In this document: one piece after another, positions 9,411 to 18,244 of the stretch
How positions within the stretch are numbered: the stretch's first letter is position 1
Layout of the letters: each line of letters begins with the position of its first letter
Assembly: GCF_024124665.1 (NCBI RefSeq)
Contig: NZ_JAMXSB010000001.1
Location: 372,001-436,000 of the forward strand
DNA from: Pleionea sp. CnH1-48
GTDB lineage: Bacteria > Pseudomonadota > Gammaproteobacteria > Enterobacterales > Kangiellaceae
Length of the DNA stretch: 64,000 nt
Direction: 5' to 3'
Notes under the pieces: model-generated
The model's input: the letters and a program-made list of their open reading frames with translations, nothing else
What the model was told of the DNA's origin: nothing
Databases searched by the model: none
Position numbers and translations under genes: made by a program

Positions 9411-9944
9411 ATGTCGTCACGTTTAGTCATATCAGCCATTGCTCCGAATCAACCGGGCATGGCAAACAAAATTACTCGTCTGATTTCTGATTTGGGCGCC
9501 ACCATACTGGAAAGCCGCATGACCGTCATGGGGAACGAGTTTGCCGTCATTATGGAAGTGGGTGGAGAATGGAACGCCTTGGCCAAATTAGAACATCAGC
9601 TCCCTGCTAAAGCTCAGAGTTTGAACTTGATTACCATGTTCAAACGTACAGACGAGTCTCCAACAGAAGAACGCGCCGCTCCTTATCGCGTGCGTATTAT
9701 CACGCTAGAAGATAAAGGAGTAACCAGCGAGATCACTGAGTTCTTTGCAGAGAAAAAAATCAACATTGAAGAAATGAATTGTCATACTTACCACGCACCT
9801 CACACTGGCACACTGATGGGCGAGATAAAAATGACCGTTAGCATCTCAGTTGATGCTTCTTTAGCCAAAATAAAACGTGACTTCGAAGAGCTTTGTACCA
9901 AGCGTAATCTTGATGCAAACATCGAACCACTTCAAACAGCATAA
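9411..9944 (+). CDS. gcvR: ACT-domain protein, GcvR-like regulator of glycine cleavage
   Basis: 177 residues with two ACT domains: residues about 1-75 (VISAIAPNQPGMANKITRLI, ...DLGATILESRMTVMG) and about 90-170 (VRIITLEDKGVTSEITEFFA, IEEMNCHTYHAPHTG). This two-ACT arrangement and its place between dapA and bcp match E. coli GcvR, which works through GcvA. There is no DNA-binding domain, so regulation would be by protein contact. Confidence 0.88.
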   Translation: MSSRLVISAIAPNQPGMANKITRLISDLGATILESRMTVMGNEFAVIMEVGGEWNALAKLEHQLPAKAQSLNLITMFKRTDESPTEERAAPYRVRIITLEDKGVTSEITEFFAEKKINIEEMNCHTYHAPHTGTLMGEIKMTVSISVDASLAKIKRDFEELCTKRNLDANIEPLQTA

Positions 9945-10047
9945 TTCCTTAGAGCAACAAAGATAAAAAATCTTGTAATTGCAGTTGCAAGAGCCAAATC
10001 TTTGTCGTAGATTCAAAACATGGATGTTCAACTAAGGAGTTATTCGA

Positions 10048-10524
10048 TTGTCCAACCTTCCAGAAGTTGGAAAGAAAGCACCCAACTTTAAACTTCCCGC
10101 CACTGGCGACCAAACCCTCGCTCTAAAAGATTTCAAAGGTCAACATCTCGTTATTTATTTTTATCCCAAAGACGCCACCCCCGGTTGCACAACCGAAGGG
10201 CAGAACTTTCGTGATCTGATGGCAGAATTTGAGGCTGAAAACTGTGCCATTCTTGGTGTGTCGCGAGAATCCATAAAATCTCACGAGCGCTTTAAAGAAA
10301 AGCAATCGTTTCCTTTTGATTTACTTTCTGACGAAGATGAAGTCATGTGCCGGGCCTACGATGTTATTAAACTGAAGAAGCTTTACGGCAAAGAATATAT
10401 GGGTATTGAACGCAGTACTTTCCTTATCGACGATAAAGGTAAACTCCGTCAGGAGTGGCGCAAAGTACGAGTAAAAGGTCACGTTGATGAGGTTTTAGCG
10501 GCAGTTCAAGAATTAAACTCATAG
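10048..10524 (+). CDS. bcp: Thioredoxin-dependent peroxiredoxin, Bcp/PrxQ type
   Basis: 158 residues, AhpC/TSA fold. The peroxidatic cysteine is Cys47 in DATPGCTTEG. The second cysteine usually found five residues later in PrxQ proteins is replaced here (CTTEGQNF), so it may resolve differently. The start is TTG at 10048, preceded by AAGGAG; no ATG fits the family N-terminus (SNLPEVGKKAPNF). It directly follows gcvR, as in E. coli. Confidence 0.93.
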   Translation: MSNLPEVGKKAPNFKLPATGDQTLALKDFKGQHLVIYFYPKDATPGCTTEGQNFRDLMAEFEAENCAILGVSRESIKSHERFKEKQSFPFDLLSDEDEVMCRAYDVIKLKKLYGKEYMGIERSTFLIDDKGKLRQEWRKVRVKGHVDEVLAAVQELNS

Positions 10525-10555
10525 TCATTCAGTCACTTTGAGGACACTTTACAAT

Positions 10556-11968
10556 ATGGCGCGATTAAAAGTTGAAGGCAAAAGACTCTTTGTATTAGAC
10601 ACTAACGTATTAATGCACGACCCCACTTCCCTCTTTCGTTTCGCAGAACATGATATTTACCTTCCCATGGTTGTTTTAGAAGAACTCGATGCCGCCAAAA
10701 AAGGCGTATCCGAAGTTGCTCGTAATGTGCGTCAAGTGAGTCGATACCTTGATGAACTTATGAACGGCGCAAATTCTACTGAAATTAGTCAGGGTATTTC
10801 ATTAGAAGGCTCTCCTTATGTCAATGATGAAAAAACTCGAGAAGGCCGTATCTTTTTTCAAACAAAAGAGCACGCAGATAGCTTACCCGCTAATCTTCCG
10901 GGAGTGAAAGCCGACAACACTATTTTAAACATCGCGCTAAAACTAAAAGAGCGTCATCATGATCGTCAGGTAACGCTGGTTTCCAAAGACATCAACTTAC
11001 GTATTAAAGCCAAGATCATTGGTGTACATACCGAAGACTATTTTAACGACAATGTGCTCGATGAAATAGAACGATTGTTTGTGGGTTCTGCCAGCTTGCC
11101 TGAAGACTTTTGGGAAACCCACAGTCGCGAAATGAATTCGTGGTTGGAAGAAGGCCGCACCTTTTACAAAGTTAAAGGGCCACTGGTTAAGCAATGGTAT
11201 CCCAATATGTTTCTTTACTCAGAAGGTGAAGATAACTTTGAAGCTACCGTTCGCGAAACCGACAACGACGAAGCGATCATCGAACTGGCACAAGACTACC
11301 GCACCGATAACCATAATGTCTGGGGAATCACTGCCCGTAATCGAGAACAAAGTTATGCGCTGAATCTTTTGATGGACCCAGAAGTTGACTTTGTATCTTT
11401 GCTCGGCCCCGCAGGAACCGGTAAAACTTTATTGGCACTAGCGGCGGCGCTAGAACAAACCATTGAACAAAAAATTTACAAAGAAGTATTGGTCACTCGA
11501 GTAACTGTACCGGTTGGTGAAGACATTGGCTTTTTACCCGGTACAGAAGAAGAGAAAATGACTCCGTGGATGGGCGCGCTTATGGATAACCTGGAAGTGC
11601 TCGCACCCAGTCAAAGTGATAACGAATGGGGGCAACAAGCGACTCAGGATATTTTAAGTCGTTGGCTTAAAGTGCGTTCGCTGTCGTTTATGCGAGGCCG
11701 TACGTTTTTAAATAAATTTGTGATTATTGACGAAGCTCAGAATCTAACCCCCAAACAAATGAAGACTTTGATCACTCGGGCTGGCCCCGGCACTAAGATG
11801 ATTTGTTTGGGTAACGTAGCTCAAATTGATACGCCTTACCTAACAGATACCAGCTCAGGGATTACCTATGTGGTGGATAGGTTTAAGGACTGGAAGTACA
11901 GTGGGCATATTACGTTGCAGCGGGGTGAGCGTTCGCGGTTGGCGCATTTTGCTTCGGATGAGTTATAA
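10556..11968 (+). CDS. PIN-domain / PhoH-type ATPase
   Basis: About 470 residues. It has an N-terminal PIN domain (FVLDTNVLMHDP, VVLEELDAAKKG, acidic metal-binding residues) and a C-terminal PhoH P-loop ATPase with Walker A GPAGTGKTLLALAA and Walker B FVIIDEAQN. These PhoH2-type proteins are thought to be RNA helicase/ribonuclease enzymes. The ATG at 10556 follows TGAGGAC and is preferred to a TTG at 10538. It starts 32 nt after bcp and is probably co-transcribed. Confidence 0.9.
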   Translation: MARLKVEGKRLFVLDTNVLMHDPTSLFRFAEHDIYLPMVVLEELDAAKKGVSEVARNVRQVSRYLDELMNGANSTEISQGISLEGSPYVNDEKTREGRIFFQTKEHADSLPANLPGVKADNTILNIALKLKERHHDRQVTLVSKDINLRIKAKIIGVHTEDYFNDNVLDEIERLFVGSASLPEDFWETHSREMNSWLEEGRTFYKVKGPLVKQWYPNMFLYSEGEDNFEATVRETDNDEAIIELAQDYRTDNHNVWGITARNREQSYALNLLMDPEVDFVSLLGPAGTGKTLLALAAALEQTIEQKIYKEVLVTRVTVPVGEDIGFLPGTEEEKMTPWMGALMDNLEVLAPSQSDNEWGQQATQDILSRWLKVRSLSFMRGRTFLNKFVIIDEAQNLTPKQMKTLITRAGPGTKMICLGNVAQIDTPYLTDTSSGITYVVDRFKDWKYSGHITLQRGERSRLAHFASDEL

Positions 11969-12084
11969 GGTGTTTGGCCATCATTTCTGATAATCAGGAG
12001 TGGTGGTTTTTAGTTCTATTCTTTTTCATTTAAGCTTCTTTTTTCATTTTGCCGAATTGAATGATTAGTCAGCTTAAAATTATC

Positions 12085-12438
12085 ACCTGTTACTTCCTTA
12101 ACTCTTTTAAAAGTAAATATTTCGCCCCTGACGAGCATACTTTACCAAGAGCGGTAAATAGCTCATTAGATCCCATTTTGTATCACAAAATAGGGGCAAA
12201 GCGCCCTAGTCCGCTGCGCTCGGCATTTGTTCAGAAGGGATTTTGTGTGAAAAGCATGTCTCTTAATTTTGCTGGGATTTTTTGATCTTGTCGGTGCCAA
12301 GGAAAATTCGCTCTGACTTTGTGTTTCTGTTTGGTTTTCTTTCTTGGCTCAGAATTGTCAGGCAACAACCCGGATGAGAGCAGAATCAGATTGAAGATTC
12401 ACGAGCTAGCTGCATTCATGCAGCTAGCTTCAAACAAC
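12085..12438 (+). repeat. Hairpin-rich dispersed intergenic element, copy 2
   Basis: A diverged copy of the element at 4965-5560, same orientation, again between convergent genes (the PhoH-type ATPase and the PerM-type transporter). The best match is 12208-12350 with 5143-5285. It contains ACTCTTTTAAAAG and ACCAAGAGCGGTAAA (compare 5092-5115) and ends with a palindromic stem-loop at about 12401-12432 (AGCTAGCTGCA / TGCAGCTAGCT). The final 25 nt reach the transporter stop codon. No supported coding frame lies in it. Confidence 0.55.
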
Positions 12439-13524
12439 CTACTGGCATGGTTCCCCTTCATCCTCATCACTGCCCTTTTTAACATCATCCCAGCCATTAA
12501 TAACGGCTTTAACCAGAGTCGCCAGTGGAATAGCAAAAAAGACACCCCAGAAGCCCCAGATACCGCCGAAGAAAAGTACCGCAATAATAATAGCGACCGG
12601 GTGAAGGTTAACGGCTTCAGAAAATAAAATAGGAACTAAGACGTTTCCATCAAGTGCTTGAATAATAAAGTAAGCAATCATTAAATAAACAAACTGAGAC
12701 TCAAATCCCCATTGGAAGTAAGCAATGATGGCTACGGGAATAGTCACTACCGCAGCGCCAATGTAAGGAATCAATACAGAAAACCCAACCAATACGCCAA
12801 GTAGCAACGCATAATTAAGTCCCATAAATGAAAACACCGCAAAACTGGCAGCGCCGACAATAAAGATCTCCATAACCTTGCCGCGTATGTAATTACCAAT
12901 TTGCAAATTCACTTCATCCCAAACTTTATTTGCTAACTGACGTTCACGAGGTAACCAACGCAGCCCCCAGTCAATAATGACTCGCTTGTCTTTCATAAAA
13001 AAGAAAATCAAGAGAGGTACAAGAATTAAATAGACCAGTATTGCGGCAATGTTAACTAAAGAAGTGACAGAGGCCTTTACCACTAACTCTCCTTGATCAC
13101 CCACTTTTTTTGCAATATTGGTGTAAAGTTCTGAAAGACGCTCTTCAGATAAAACGCCGGGATACTTTTGTGATAGTGACTGTAAAGCAGCTTGAGCTTT
13201 CTCAGTCATATTTGGTACTTCGGCAACAAGATTTTCTAGCTGTTGCCAAATAAGGGGAATAACACCGAAAGTGAGCAATAAAAAGACGCCACAAAATCCA
13301 CTAAAGACCAGTACCACACTGTAATAACGTTTTACATTTTTGCGTTCGAGGGCATCAACCACCCATTCAAGTAGATAGGCCAGAACAATGGCCACAAATA
13401 CTGGTGCTAAAATTTCGCTGAGAGTGTATACGGTTAAAAATCCACCGAGCAGTATCACCATCAAAATAACAGCTTGCGGGTCCGAAAAATTGCGTCGGAA
13501 CCAGCGCATAAATAGTTTAGCCAT
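12439..13524 (-). CDS. AI-2E family transporter / PerM-like membrane protein
   Basis: 361 residues with the AI-2E transporter pattern: an N-terminal helix pair (VILMVILLGGFLTVYTLSEIL, VFVAIVLAYLLEWVVDALE), a long soluble middle segment, then several helices including the conserved LLGVLVGFSVLIPYIGAAVV and a C-terminal WGFWGVFFAIPLATLVKAVIN. Substrate unknown; autoinducer export is shown only for a few members. E. coli perM also lies next to bepA, which is close by here on the other strand. Confidence 0.88.
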   Translation of the reverse strand: MAKLFMRWFRRNFSDPQAVILMVILLGGFLTVYTLSEILAPVFVAIVLAYLLEWVVDALERKNVKRYYSVVLVFSGFCGVFLLLTFGVIPLIWQQLENLVAEVPNMTEKAQAALQSLSQKYPGVLSEERLSELYTNIAKKVGDQGELVVKASVTSLVNIAAILVYLILVPLLIFFFMKDKRVIIDWGLRWLPRERQLANKVWDEVNLQIGNYIRGKVMEIFIVGAASFAVFSFMGLNYALLLGVLVGFSVLIPYIGAAVVTIPVAIIAYFQWGFESQFVYLMIAYFIIQALDGNVLVPILFSEAVNLHPVAIIIAVLFFGGIWGFWGVFFAIPLATLVKAVINGWDDVKKGSDEDEGEPCQ

Positions 13525-13591
13525 AATGTCCTGTAATCTTGTTTTGCTTATAATTCAAACATTGGAAATGTAAGTGTCGGCGCTAGTTGTG

Positions 13592-13810
13592 CTATAGCAT
13601 AACAACTTTAATATCTTCATGACTGGAATAAACCTCACGAGTTAGCTCACAATGATACTTATGCTTCAGCTTGGCTAAGTCGTCAAAAAATGAGGCATCC
13701 GTCACACGAAAAATCAACTCTTCACCTGGTTGGCTTTGCTTTAGCTCAAGCTTCGCCTTCACCAAAACCAGCGGACACCTAAGATTACTAAAGTCGATTC
13801 GTCGTTGCAT
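13592..13810 (-). CDS. TusA-family sulfur carrier-like protein
   Basis: 72 residues of the TusA/YedF/SirA fold. The conserved N-terminal motif is present as DFSNLRCPLVLVKAKLEL, with the sulfur-accepting cysteine (Cys12). The usual CPxP is altered to CPLV, so the second proline is missing. The role in sulfur relay is inferred from the family. It lies 67 bp upstream of the PerM-like gene on the same strand, a pairing also seen near perM/bepA in other gammaproteobacteria. Confidence 0.8.
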   Translation of the reverse strand: MQRRIDFSNLRCPLVLVKAKLELKQSQPGEELIFRVTDASFFDDLAKLKHKYHCELTREVYSSHEDIKVVML

Positions 13811-13820
13811 AAGATTTTAT

Positions 13821-13840
13821 AATGATATCAATATCATTAC
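13821..13840. promoter_or_regulatory. Palindromic operator candidate upstream of the TusA-like gene
   Basis: TAATGATAT and ATATCATTA form perfect 9-bp arms around a CA centre, 10 nt upstream of the TusA-like start codon. The ATGATA/TATCAT core recalls Fur-type boxes, but the spacing differs from the 19-bp Fur consensus. Regulator unknown. Confidence 0.4.
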
Positions 13841-14073
13841 ATTCACTATAATTTGGGGTATAGTCATTTTGAGCGAGACGTCACAGTGAATCAAGAGCCC
13901 AGAACAGGAACTTTTGTAAATTAAGTCGGTCAGAGTCGGTTAGTCTTTAGTATTTACGGTTCAGGTTGTTAAAACGATGGCTAAAGCACTCTCATCCGCA
14001 GCAGTTTAAAAAACACCCAGTATCGTCATACTGACCTGCCAGCCACATTAAATCGCATTATGGTGATATAAGA

Positions 14074-15504
14074 TTGAAACAGTTTATTCTTGCACTGATT
14101 AGTTGCTTTTCTACATTTGTTGTTGCCGCAGATGCTGAACTTCCCAAAATGGGCAGCAGTAGCTCACGGGTATTGTCAGAATTACAGGAACAAATCGTAG
14201 GTGATGAATATATGCGTCAAATTCGACGCTACCTGCCTCTGGTTCAAGATCCTTTAGTCATCGACTATATCAAGCACTTGGGCTTTAAGCTGGTCGAAAA
14301 TAACCCAGATGCCCATGACCGCCAGTTTTATTTCTTCGTTGTACAAAACGACACTTTAAATGCTTTTGCTATGCCGGGTGGCTACATTGGCACACACACA
14401 GGCTTAATCACAGAAGCTGATACAGAAAGCGAGCTGGCAGCGGTATTAGGCCACGAAATCGCCCACGTGACGCAGCGTCACCTAGCCCGTCGATTAGAAA
14501 AAGCTCAGCAGCTGTCGCTTCCTGCCTTAGCAGCCACCTTAGGTTCAATTATTGTGGCGACTCAAAATGCTCGCGCAGGTATTGGGCTCATGGCTACAAC
14601 GCAAGCAGGTGTGCAGCAAGCCATTATTAATCACACCCGCTCTAACGAAAAAGAAGCGGATCGTATTGGTATTCAGACCTTAAGCGCAGCAGGCTTCGAT
14701 ACAGCAGCTATGGCCGGGTTCTTCGAAAAGATGCAACTGAACACGCGTTACCTGCGCAAGCCTCCCGAATACTTGATGACTCACCCCGTCAACCAGACCC
14801 GAATCTCTGACGCTCGAGCTCGTGCACGAGCTTTGCCTAATGGGAAGTTGTCTTCGACTTTGGCATTTGAACTTATCAAAGCACGATTAAGACTGTCTGA
14901 AGATGAGAAAAACAGCGAGCTTTACCGAAAGAACACAAAACGCTATCAAGAAAAGAGCTTTACGAAAGAGGAGCAGCTTTACTTTTTTGGTTTGCAGGCT
15001 CAATTGAACAGTGATCATACAACCGCAATCAAAGTCTTAAAGCAGTTGCACGATTCATCACCTCGGAATCTAATCTATCTGGTTTCATTGGCAGAAAGTT
15101 ACATTGCGGCGCAACAACCTACCAAAGCGATTCCCATGTTAGAAGCTGAGTTAAAAAACACGCCTTCTAGCTATCCCCTGATTATTACCTACTCAAAGGC
15201 ACTCAATCTTAATAATCAACCCATTGCAGCACGTAGCCTGCTGCTGGAACATGCCTATTCAAATAATGCCGAGCCAAGCATGCTTAACTTATTGGCCAGA
15301 ACCCAAGAGATGGCGGGATTCACAGACGAAGTGCATGAATCTAGAGGGCAATATTTGTACCTGACAGGCGACCTAAAAGGAGCCTTAGCGCAGTTCGAAA
15401 TCGCACTCAACCGCTACTCCGATGACCCTTATGCTAGCCAACGTATTGAAGCCAGAATCAGCAAAATAGAGAAAACCCTGAAAGAACAAAATAAAAAGAA
15501 ATAA
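14074..15504 (+). CDS. bepA: Periplasmic M48 metalloprotease with TPR domain, BepA-like
   Basis: 476 residues, about the length of E. coli BepA. Signal peptide (residues 1-18, ending VVAADA), M48 peptidase with His127-Glu-x-x-His131 in LGHEIAHVTQ, third ligand in NEKEADRIG near residue 192, then a C-terminal TPR region (about 300-470). BepA degrades or matures outer-membrane proteins such as LptD. The start is TTG at 14074. The family match and signal peptide fit this start. Confidence 0.92.
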   Translation: MKQFILALISCFSTFVVAADAELPKMGSSSSRVLSELQEQIVGDEYMRQIRRYLPLVQDPLVIDYIKHLGFKLVENNPDAHDRQFYFFVVQNDTLNAFAMPGGYIGTHTGLITEADTESELAAVLGHEIAHVTQRHLARRLEKAQQLSLPALAATLGSIIVATQNARAGIGLMATTQAGVQQAIINHTRSNEKEADRIGIQTLSAAGFDTAAMAGFFEKMQLNTRYLRKPPEYLMTHPVNQTRISDARARARALPNGKLSSTLAFELIKARLRLSEDEKNSELYRKNTKRYQEKSFTKEEQLYFFGLQAQLNSDHTTAIKVLKQLHDSSPRNLIYLVSLAESYIAAQQPTKAIPMLEAELKNTPSSYPLIITYSKALNLNNQPIAARSLLLEHAYSNNAEPSMLNLLARTQEMAGFTDEVHESRGQYLYLTGDLKGALAQFEIALNRYSDDPYASQRIEARISKIEKTLKEQNKKK

Positions 15505-15551
15505 GCCCGTCACAACCGCGTTATTAGATTGCATTCGATTTGCTTGACGCC

Positions 15552-15567
15552 AATGGTCTGACCAGTT
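15552..15567. promoter_or_regulatory. FadR-type operator
   Basis: AATGGTCTGACCAGTT; its reverse complement reads AACTGGTCAGACCATT, close to the E. coli FadR consensus (ACTGGTCnGAC core). It overlaps the region just after a TTGACG hexamer at 15544, 35 nt upstream of an acyl-CoA dehydrogenase start. That is the expected place for fatty-acid-responsive repression. Confidence 0.65.
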
Positions 15568-15601
15568 AAGGTTTTATAAAACCCTAGCAGGAGTCAGGAC
15601 C

Positions 15602-17386
15602 ATGGCTGAATATAAAGCACCCTTAGAAGACATTCGTTTCGTACTGCATAACTGGTTAAAAATCACCGATCACTACAAAGCCAGTGGCTTAGAAGAAGCC
15701 GCAGATCAAGAATTAGTCGATGCCATTCTCGAAGAAGGCTCAAAGTTCAGCAGCGAAGTACTCGCCCCACTTAATCAAACGGGTGATGAAGAAGGCTGTA
15801 CATTTAATGATGGCGAAGTGACTACGCCCAAAGGATTTAAAGACGCCTACGAGCAATACAAAGCCAACGGCTGGCCCTCGTTTGCTGGCGAAACTGAGTA
15901 CGGTGGGCAAGGCCTTCCTTATTCTTTAGCTGTTGCGTTATCCGAAATGGTCACCTCTTCTAATATGGCATGGGGAATGTACCCAGGCTTAAGCCAAGGT
16001 GTTATCGAAGCGCTTTCTGCCCACGGTACTGAAGAGCAAAAACAAACCTATATGACCCAGCTGATTAGCGGTGAGTGGACAGGAACTATGTGTCTTACCG
16101 AGCCTCACTGTGGTTCTGATTTAGGTATTCTTCGCACAAAAGCAGATCCACAAGACGACGGCAGCTACAACATCACAGGAACCAAGATTTTTATCTCTGC
16201 TGGTGAGCATGACTTAGCTGATAATATTATTCACCTGACACTGGCCCGACTTCCTGATGCGCCAGAAGGCACCAAAGGTATTTCACTCTTCGTAGTGCCC
16301 AAATTTAATTTGGATGGTAACGGGCAAATTGCCGACCGAAACACCGTTGTGTGTGGTTCTATTGAACACAAAATGGGGATCAAAGGCTCTTCTACTGCTG
16401 TCATGAACTTTGATAGCGCAAAAGGCTTTTTGGTAGGTGAGCCAAACAAAGGGTTGAACTACATGTTCACCATGATGAACGCTGCACGTTTAGGTACTGG
16501 TCAACAAGGTCAGGCCCTAGCAGAGTCTTCTTATCAAATTGCACTGGCTTATGCGAAAGATCGCTTACAGATGCGCTCGTTGAGTGGTCCTAAGAACCCA
16601 GAGAAAGCTGCCGATCCAATTATTGTGCATCCTGATGTTCGTCGTATGCTGCTGTCACAAAAAGCCTACTCTGAAGGTTGTCGTGCTTTGCTTTACTACA
16701 CAGCCACATTGGTCGATAAAGAGCGTACAGCCAAAGATACCGAAGAACGTGTTATTGCTCATAAAGAACTCAGCTTCTTAACCCCCATCTGTAAAGCTTT
16801 CTGTACCGAGTTAGGTTTTGAAGCAACTAATCACGGTGTGCAAATCTTTGGTGGTCATGGATTTATTTCTGAGTGGGGTATGGAGCAGTTTGTTCGTGAT
16901 GCGCGTATCACTCAGCTTTATGAAGGCACCAACGGTATCCAGTCACTGGATCTTCTGGGACGAAAAGTTCTGCTGGATCGTTTGGAAACATTAAGAGTTA
17001 TCCAGGCACAGATCAAAGACTTCACCAAAGAAGCCGCAAAACACAAAGAGCTGAAACCTTACGCAAAAGAGCTTAAGCTTCTGGTTAAAAAGTGGTTCTT
17101 TATGACCTTTAACATTGCTCGTTCAGCGAAAAAAGATAAAGAAGAAGTCGGTGCAGCCGCTTTCGATTACCTGATGTACTCGGGTTATATTTATCTGGGT
17201 TATATTTGGCTACAGCTTGCTAATACCGCACTCAATACATTAGAAGCAGGTAGCAAGCAGCAGAAAAGCAAGCTGGCAACAACTAAGTTTTATTTTGAGC
17301 GCATACTGCCTCGAGTGAAAACTCATGCAGCCAGTATCAAAAGTGGCGCAGATAACTTGATGGATGTTGATGAAGATTTGTTTTAA
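15602..17386 (+). CDS. Acyl-CoA dehydrogenase, long form with extra C-terminal domain
   Basis: 594 residues, FAD-dependent, first step of beta-oxidation. It has GTMCLTEPHCGSDLG (FAD-binding), TGTKIFISAGEHD, a C-terminal helical domain with QLYEGTNGIQSLDLLGRK (the catalytic glutamate region) and the C-terminal extension typical of the 590-600-residue class. No signal peptide. The ATG follows AGGAGTCAGGACC. The FadR-like site upstream supports a fatty-acid degradation role. Chain-length preference cannot be read from sequence. Confidence 0.92.
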   Translation: MAEYKAPLEDIRFVLHNWLKITDHYKASGLEEAADQELVDAILEEGSKFSSEVLAPLNQTGDEEGCTFNDGEVTTPKGFKDAYEQYKANGWPSFAGETEYGGQGLPYSLAVALSEMVTSSNMAWGMYPGLSQGVIEALSAHGTEEQKQTYMTQLISGEWTGTMCLTEPHCGSDLGILRTKADPQDDGSYNITGTKIFISAGEHDLADNIIHLTLARLPDAPEGTKGISLFVVPKFNLDGNGQIADRNTVVCGSIEHKMGIKGSSTAVMNFDSAKGFLVGEPNKGLNYMFTMMNAARLGTGQQGQALAESSYQIALAYAKDRLQMRSLSGPKNPEKAADPIIVHPDVRRMLLSQKAYSEGCRALLYYTATLVDKERTAKDTEERVIAHKELSFLTPICKAFCTELGFEATNHGVQIFGGHGFISEWGMEQFVRDARITQLYEGTNGIQSLDLLGRKVLLDRLETLRVIQAQIKDFTKEAAKHKELKPYAKELKLLVKKWFFMTFNIARSAKKDKEEVGAAAFDYLMYSGYIYLGYIWLQLANTALNTLEAGSKQQKSKLATTKFYFERILPRVKTHAASIKSGADNLMDVDEDLF

Positions 17387-17404
17387 TTAACATTTCTTAA
17401 GTCA

Positions 17405-17438
17405 TAAAAAAAGCTCCGTTAATCGGAGCTTTTTTTTT
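17405..17438 (+). terminator. Rho-independent terminator
   Basis: AAAGCTCCG, loop TTAAT, CGGAGCTTT followed by eight or more T. It lies just after the acyl-CoA dehydrogenase stop, and the A-run on the other side allows use by the convergent gene too. Confidence 0.9.
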
Positions 17439-17470
17439 GCGTTGCTATATTCTACAGCTTTAATAATTGA

Positions 17471-17833
17471 CTAACCATTTTCAGCCGTTAACATCACATA
17501 ACCTGGTGCAGGTGTGGCAGCATACGTTGGTAAGCTATTACACTCAGCACCATTCGCATTACCATAATAAACAATTACCTTTTTTGCGTTCGTCATTGAA
17601 GCTGCAATGTACGACGACCACATAGAGCAAGTCACTGCATCAATACCGTGAACACTTCCCTGCAAGTTACACAAACGAGTGTAGTCGTTTCTCCAGCTGC
17701 CGCGAATAATCAAATCACCTGACGAACTGACATAACTATTAAAAACCGTGCCGTTACACCACAATGAGTTTGCGCTGGCAACGCTACTTATAAGCAAAGC
17801 AACAGAAGCCATTATTATTTTTGTATAAGTCAT
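17471..17833 (-). CDS. Small exported Cys-containing protein (family member 1)
   Basis: 120 residues, function unknown. Signal peptide ending SSVASA, then a mature part of about 98 residues with four cysteines. The pattern is LWCNGTV..., a short beta-rich first half (GDLIIRGSW, LCNLQG), a central SYIAASMTNAKKVIVYYG and a Cys near the C-terminus (GAECNSL). The same layout recurs in 17850-18203, 26655-26993 and 27128-27460. It is last in a minus-strand run downstream of the RHS protein, 16 nt after its neighbour. Confidence 0.75.
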   Translation of the reverse strand: MTYTKIIMASVALLISSVASANSLWCNGTVFNSYVSSSGDLIIRGSWRNDYTRLCNLQGSVHGIDAVTCSMWSSYIAASMTNAKKVIVYYGNANGAECNSLPTYAATPAPGYVMLTAENG

Positions 17834-17849
17834 TGTTCTAATCCTTTAA

Positions 17850-18203
17850 CTATTTGTCAAAACGAATCGCATCAATTTGGCAGAGTTTATTACCACTTGA
17901 ATCCGGCCATATACGATTGGTATAAACTTGAAAGCGAACACTCAAATCGGTTGTAAACGCCGTTAATAAAAAGGAAGTCAAGGTTTTATAACCTGGTGCA
18001 TTAGGGGTCAACCAAACACCTTGAGGGCATTCAGTCAATCCAGTAGGAAAGAAAACGGCCACATCAGAACCTTCTTTTCCTGCAACCGCTCCAAAGTCAT
18101 CATAGGAATACATCTTTGTTATTTTTCCAGCTGATGTATTTTTTATGGATGCAAAAGCGTTAATGGACAGAGCCATTAGTCCTATTAAAATAAATTTATT
18201 CAT
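17850..18203 (-). CDS. Small exported protein (family member 2)
   Basis: 117 residues, function unknown. Signal peptide MNKFILIGLMALSINAFA, then AGKITKMYSYDDFG, TECPQGVW, a helix-like YKTLTSFLLTAFTTDLSVRFQVYTN and a final Cys in GNKLCQIDAIRF. The order (GKI strand, first Cys, 'LLTA' helix, basic/beta segment, last Cys, I..I strand) matches the other three small exported proteins in this island, pointing to a shared disulfide-bonded fold. Confidence 0.75.
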   Translation of the reverse strand: MNKFILIGLMALSINAFASIKNTSAGKITKMYSYDDFGAVAGKEGSDVAVFFPTGLTECPQGVWLTPNAPGYKTLTSFLLTAFTTDLSVRFQVYTNRIWPDSSGNKLCQIDAIRFDK

Positions 18204-18244
18204 AATCTATTACCTGATAAATTTGTCCTTAGTTAAACCGATAC

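Noticed and set aside
12319..12627. Plus-strand gene overlapping the PerM-like transporter
   Set aside because: It is a shadow of the repeat and of the transporter frame, without a start signal.
13821..13840. Fur box
   Set aside because: The palindrome is perfect but does not have the 19-bp GATAAT-type Fur spacing, so only a generic operator is listed.
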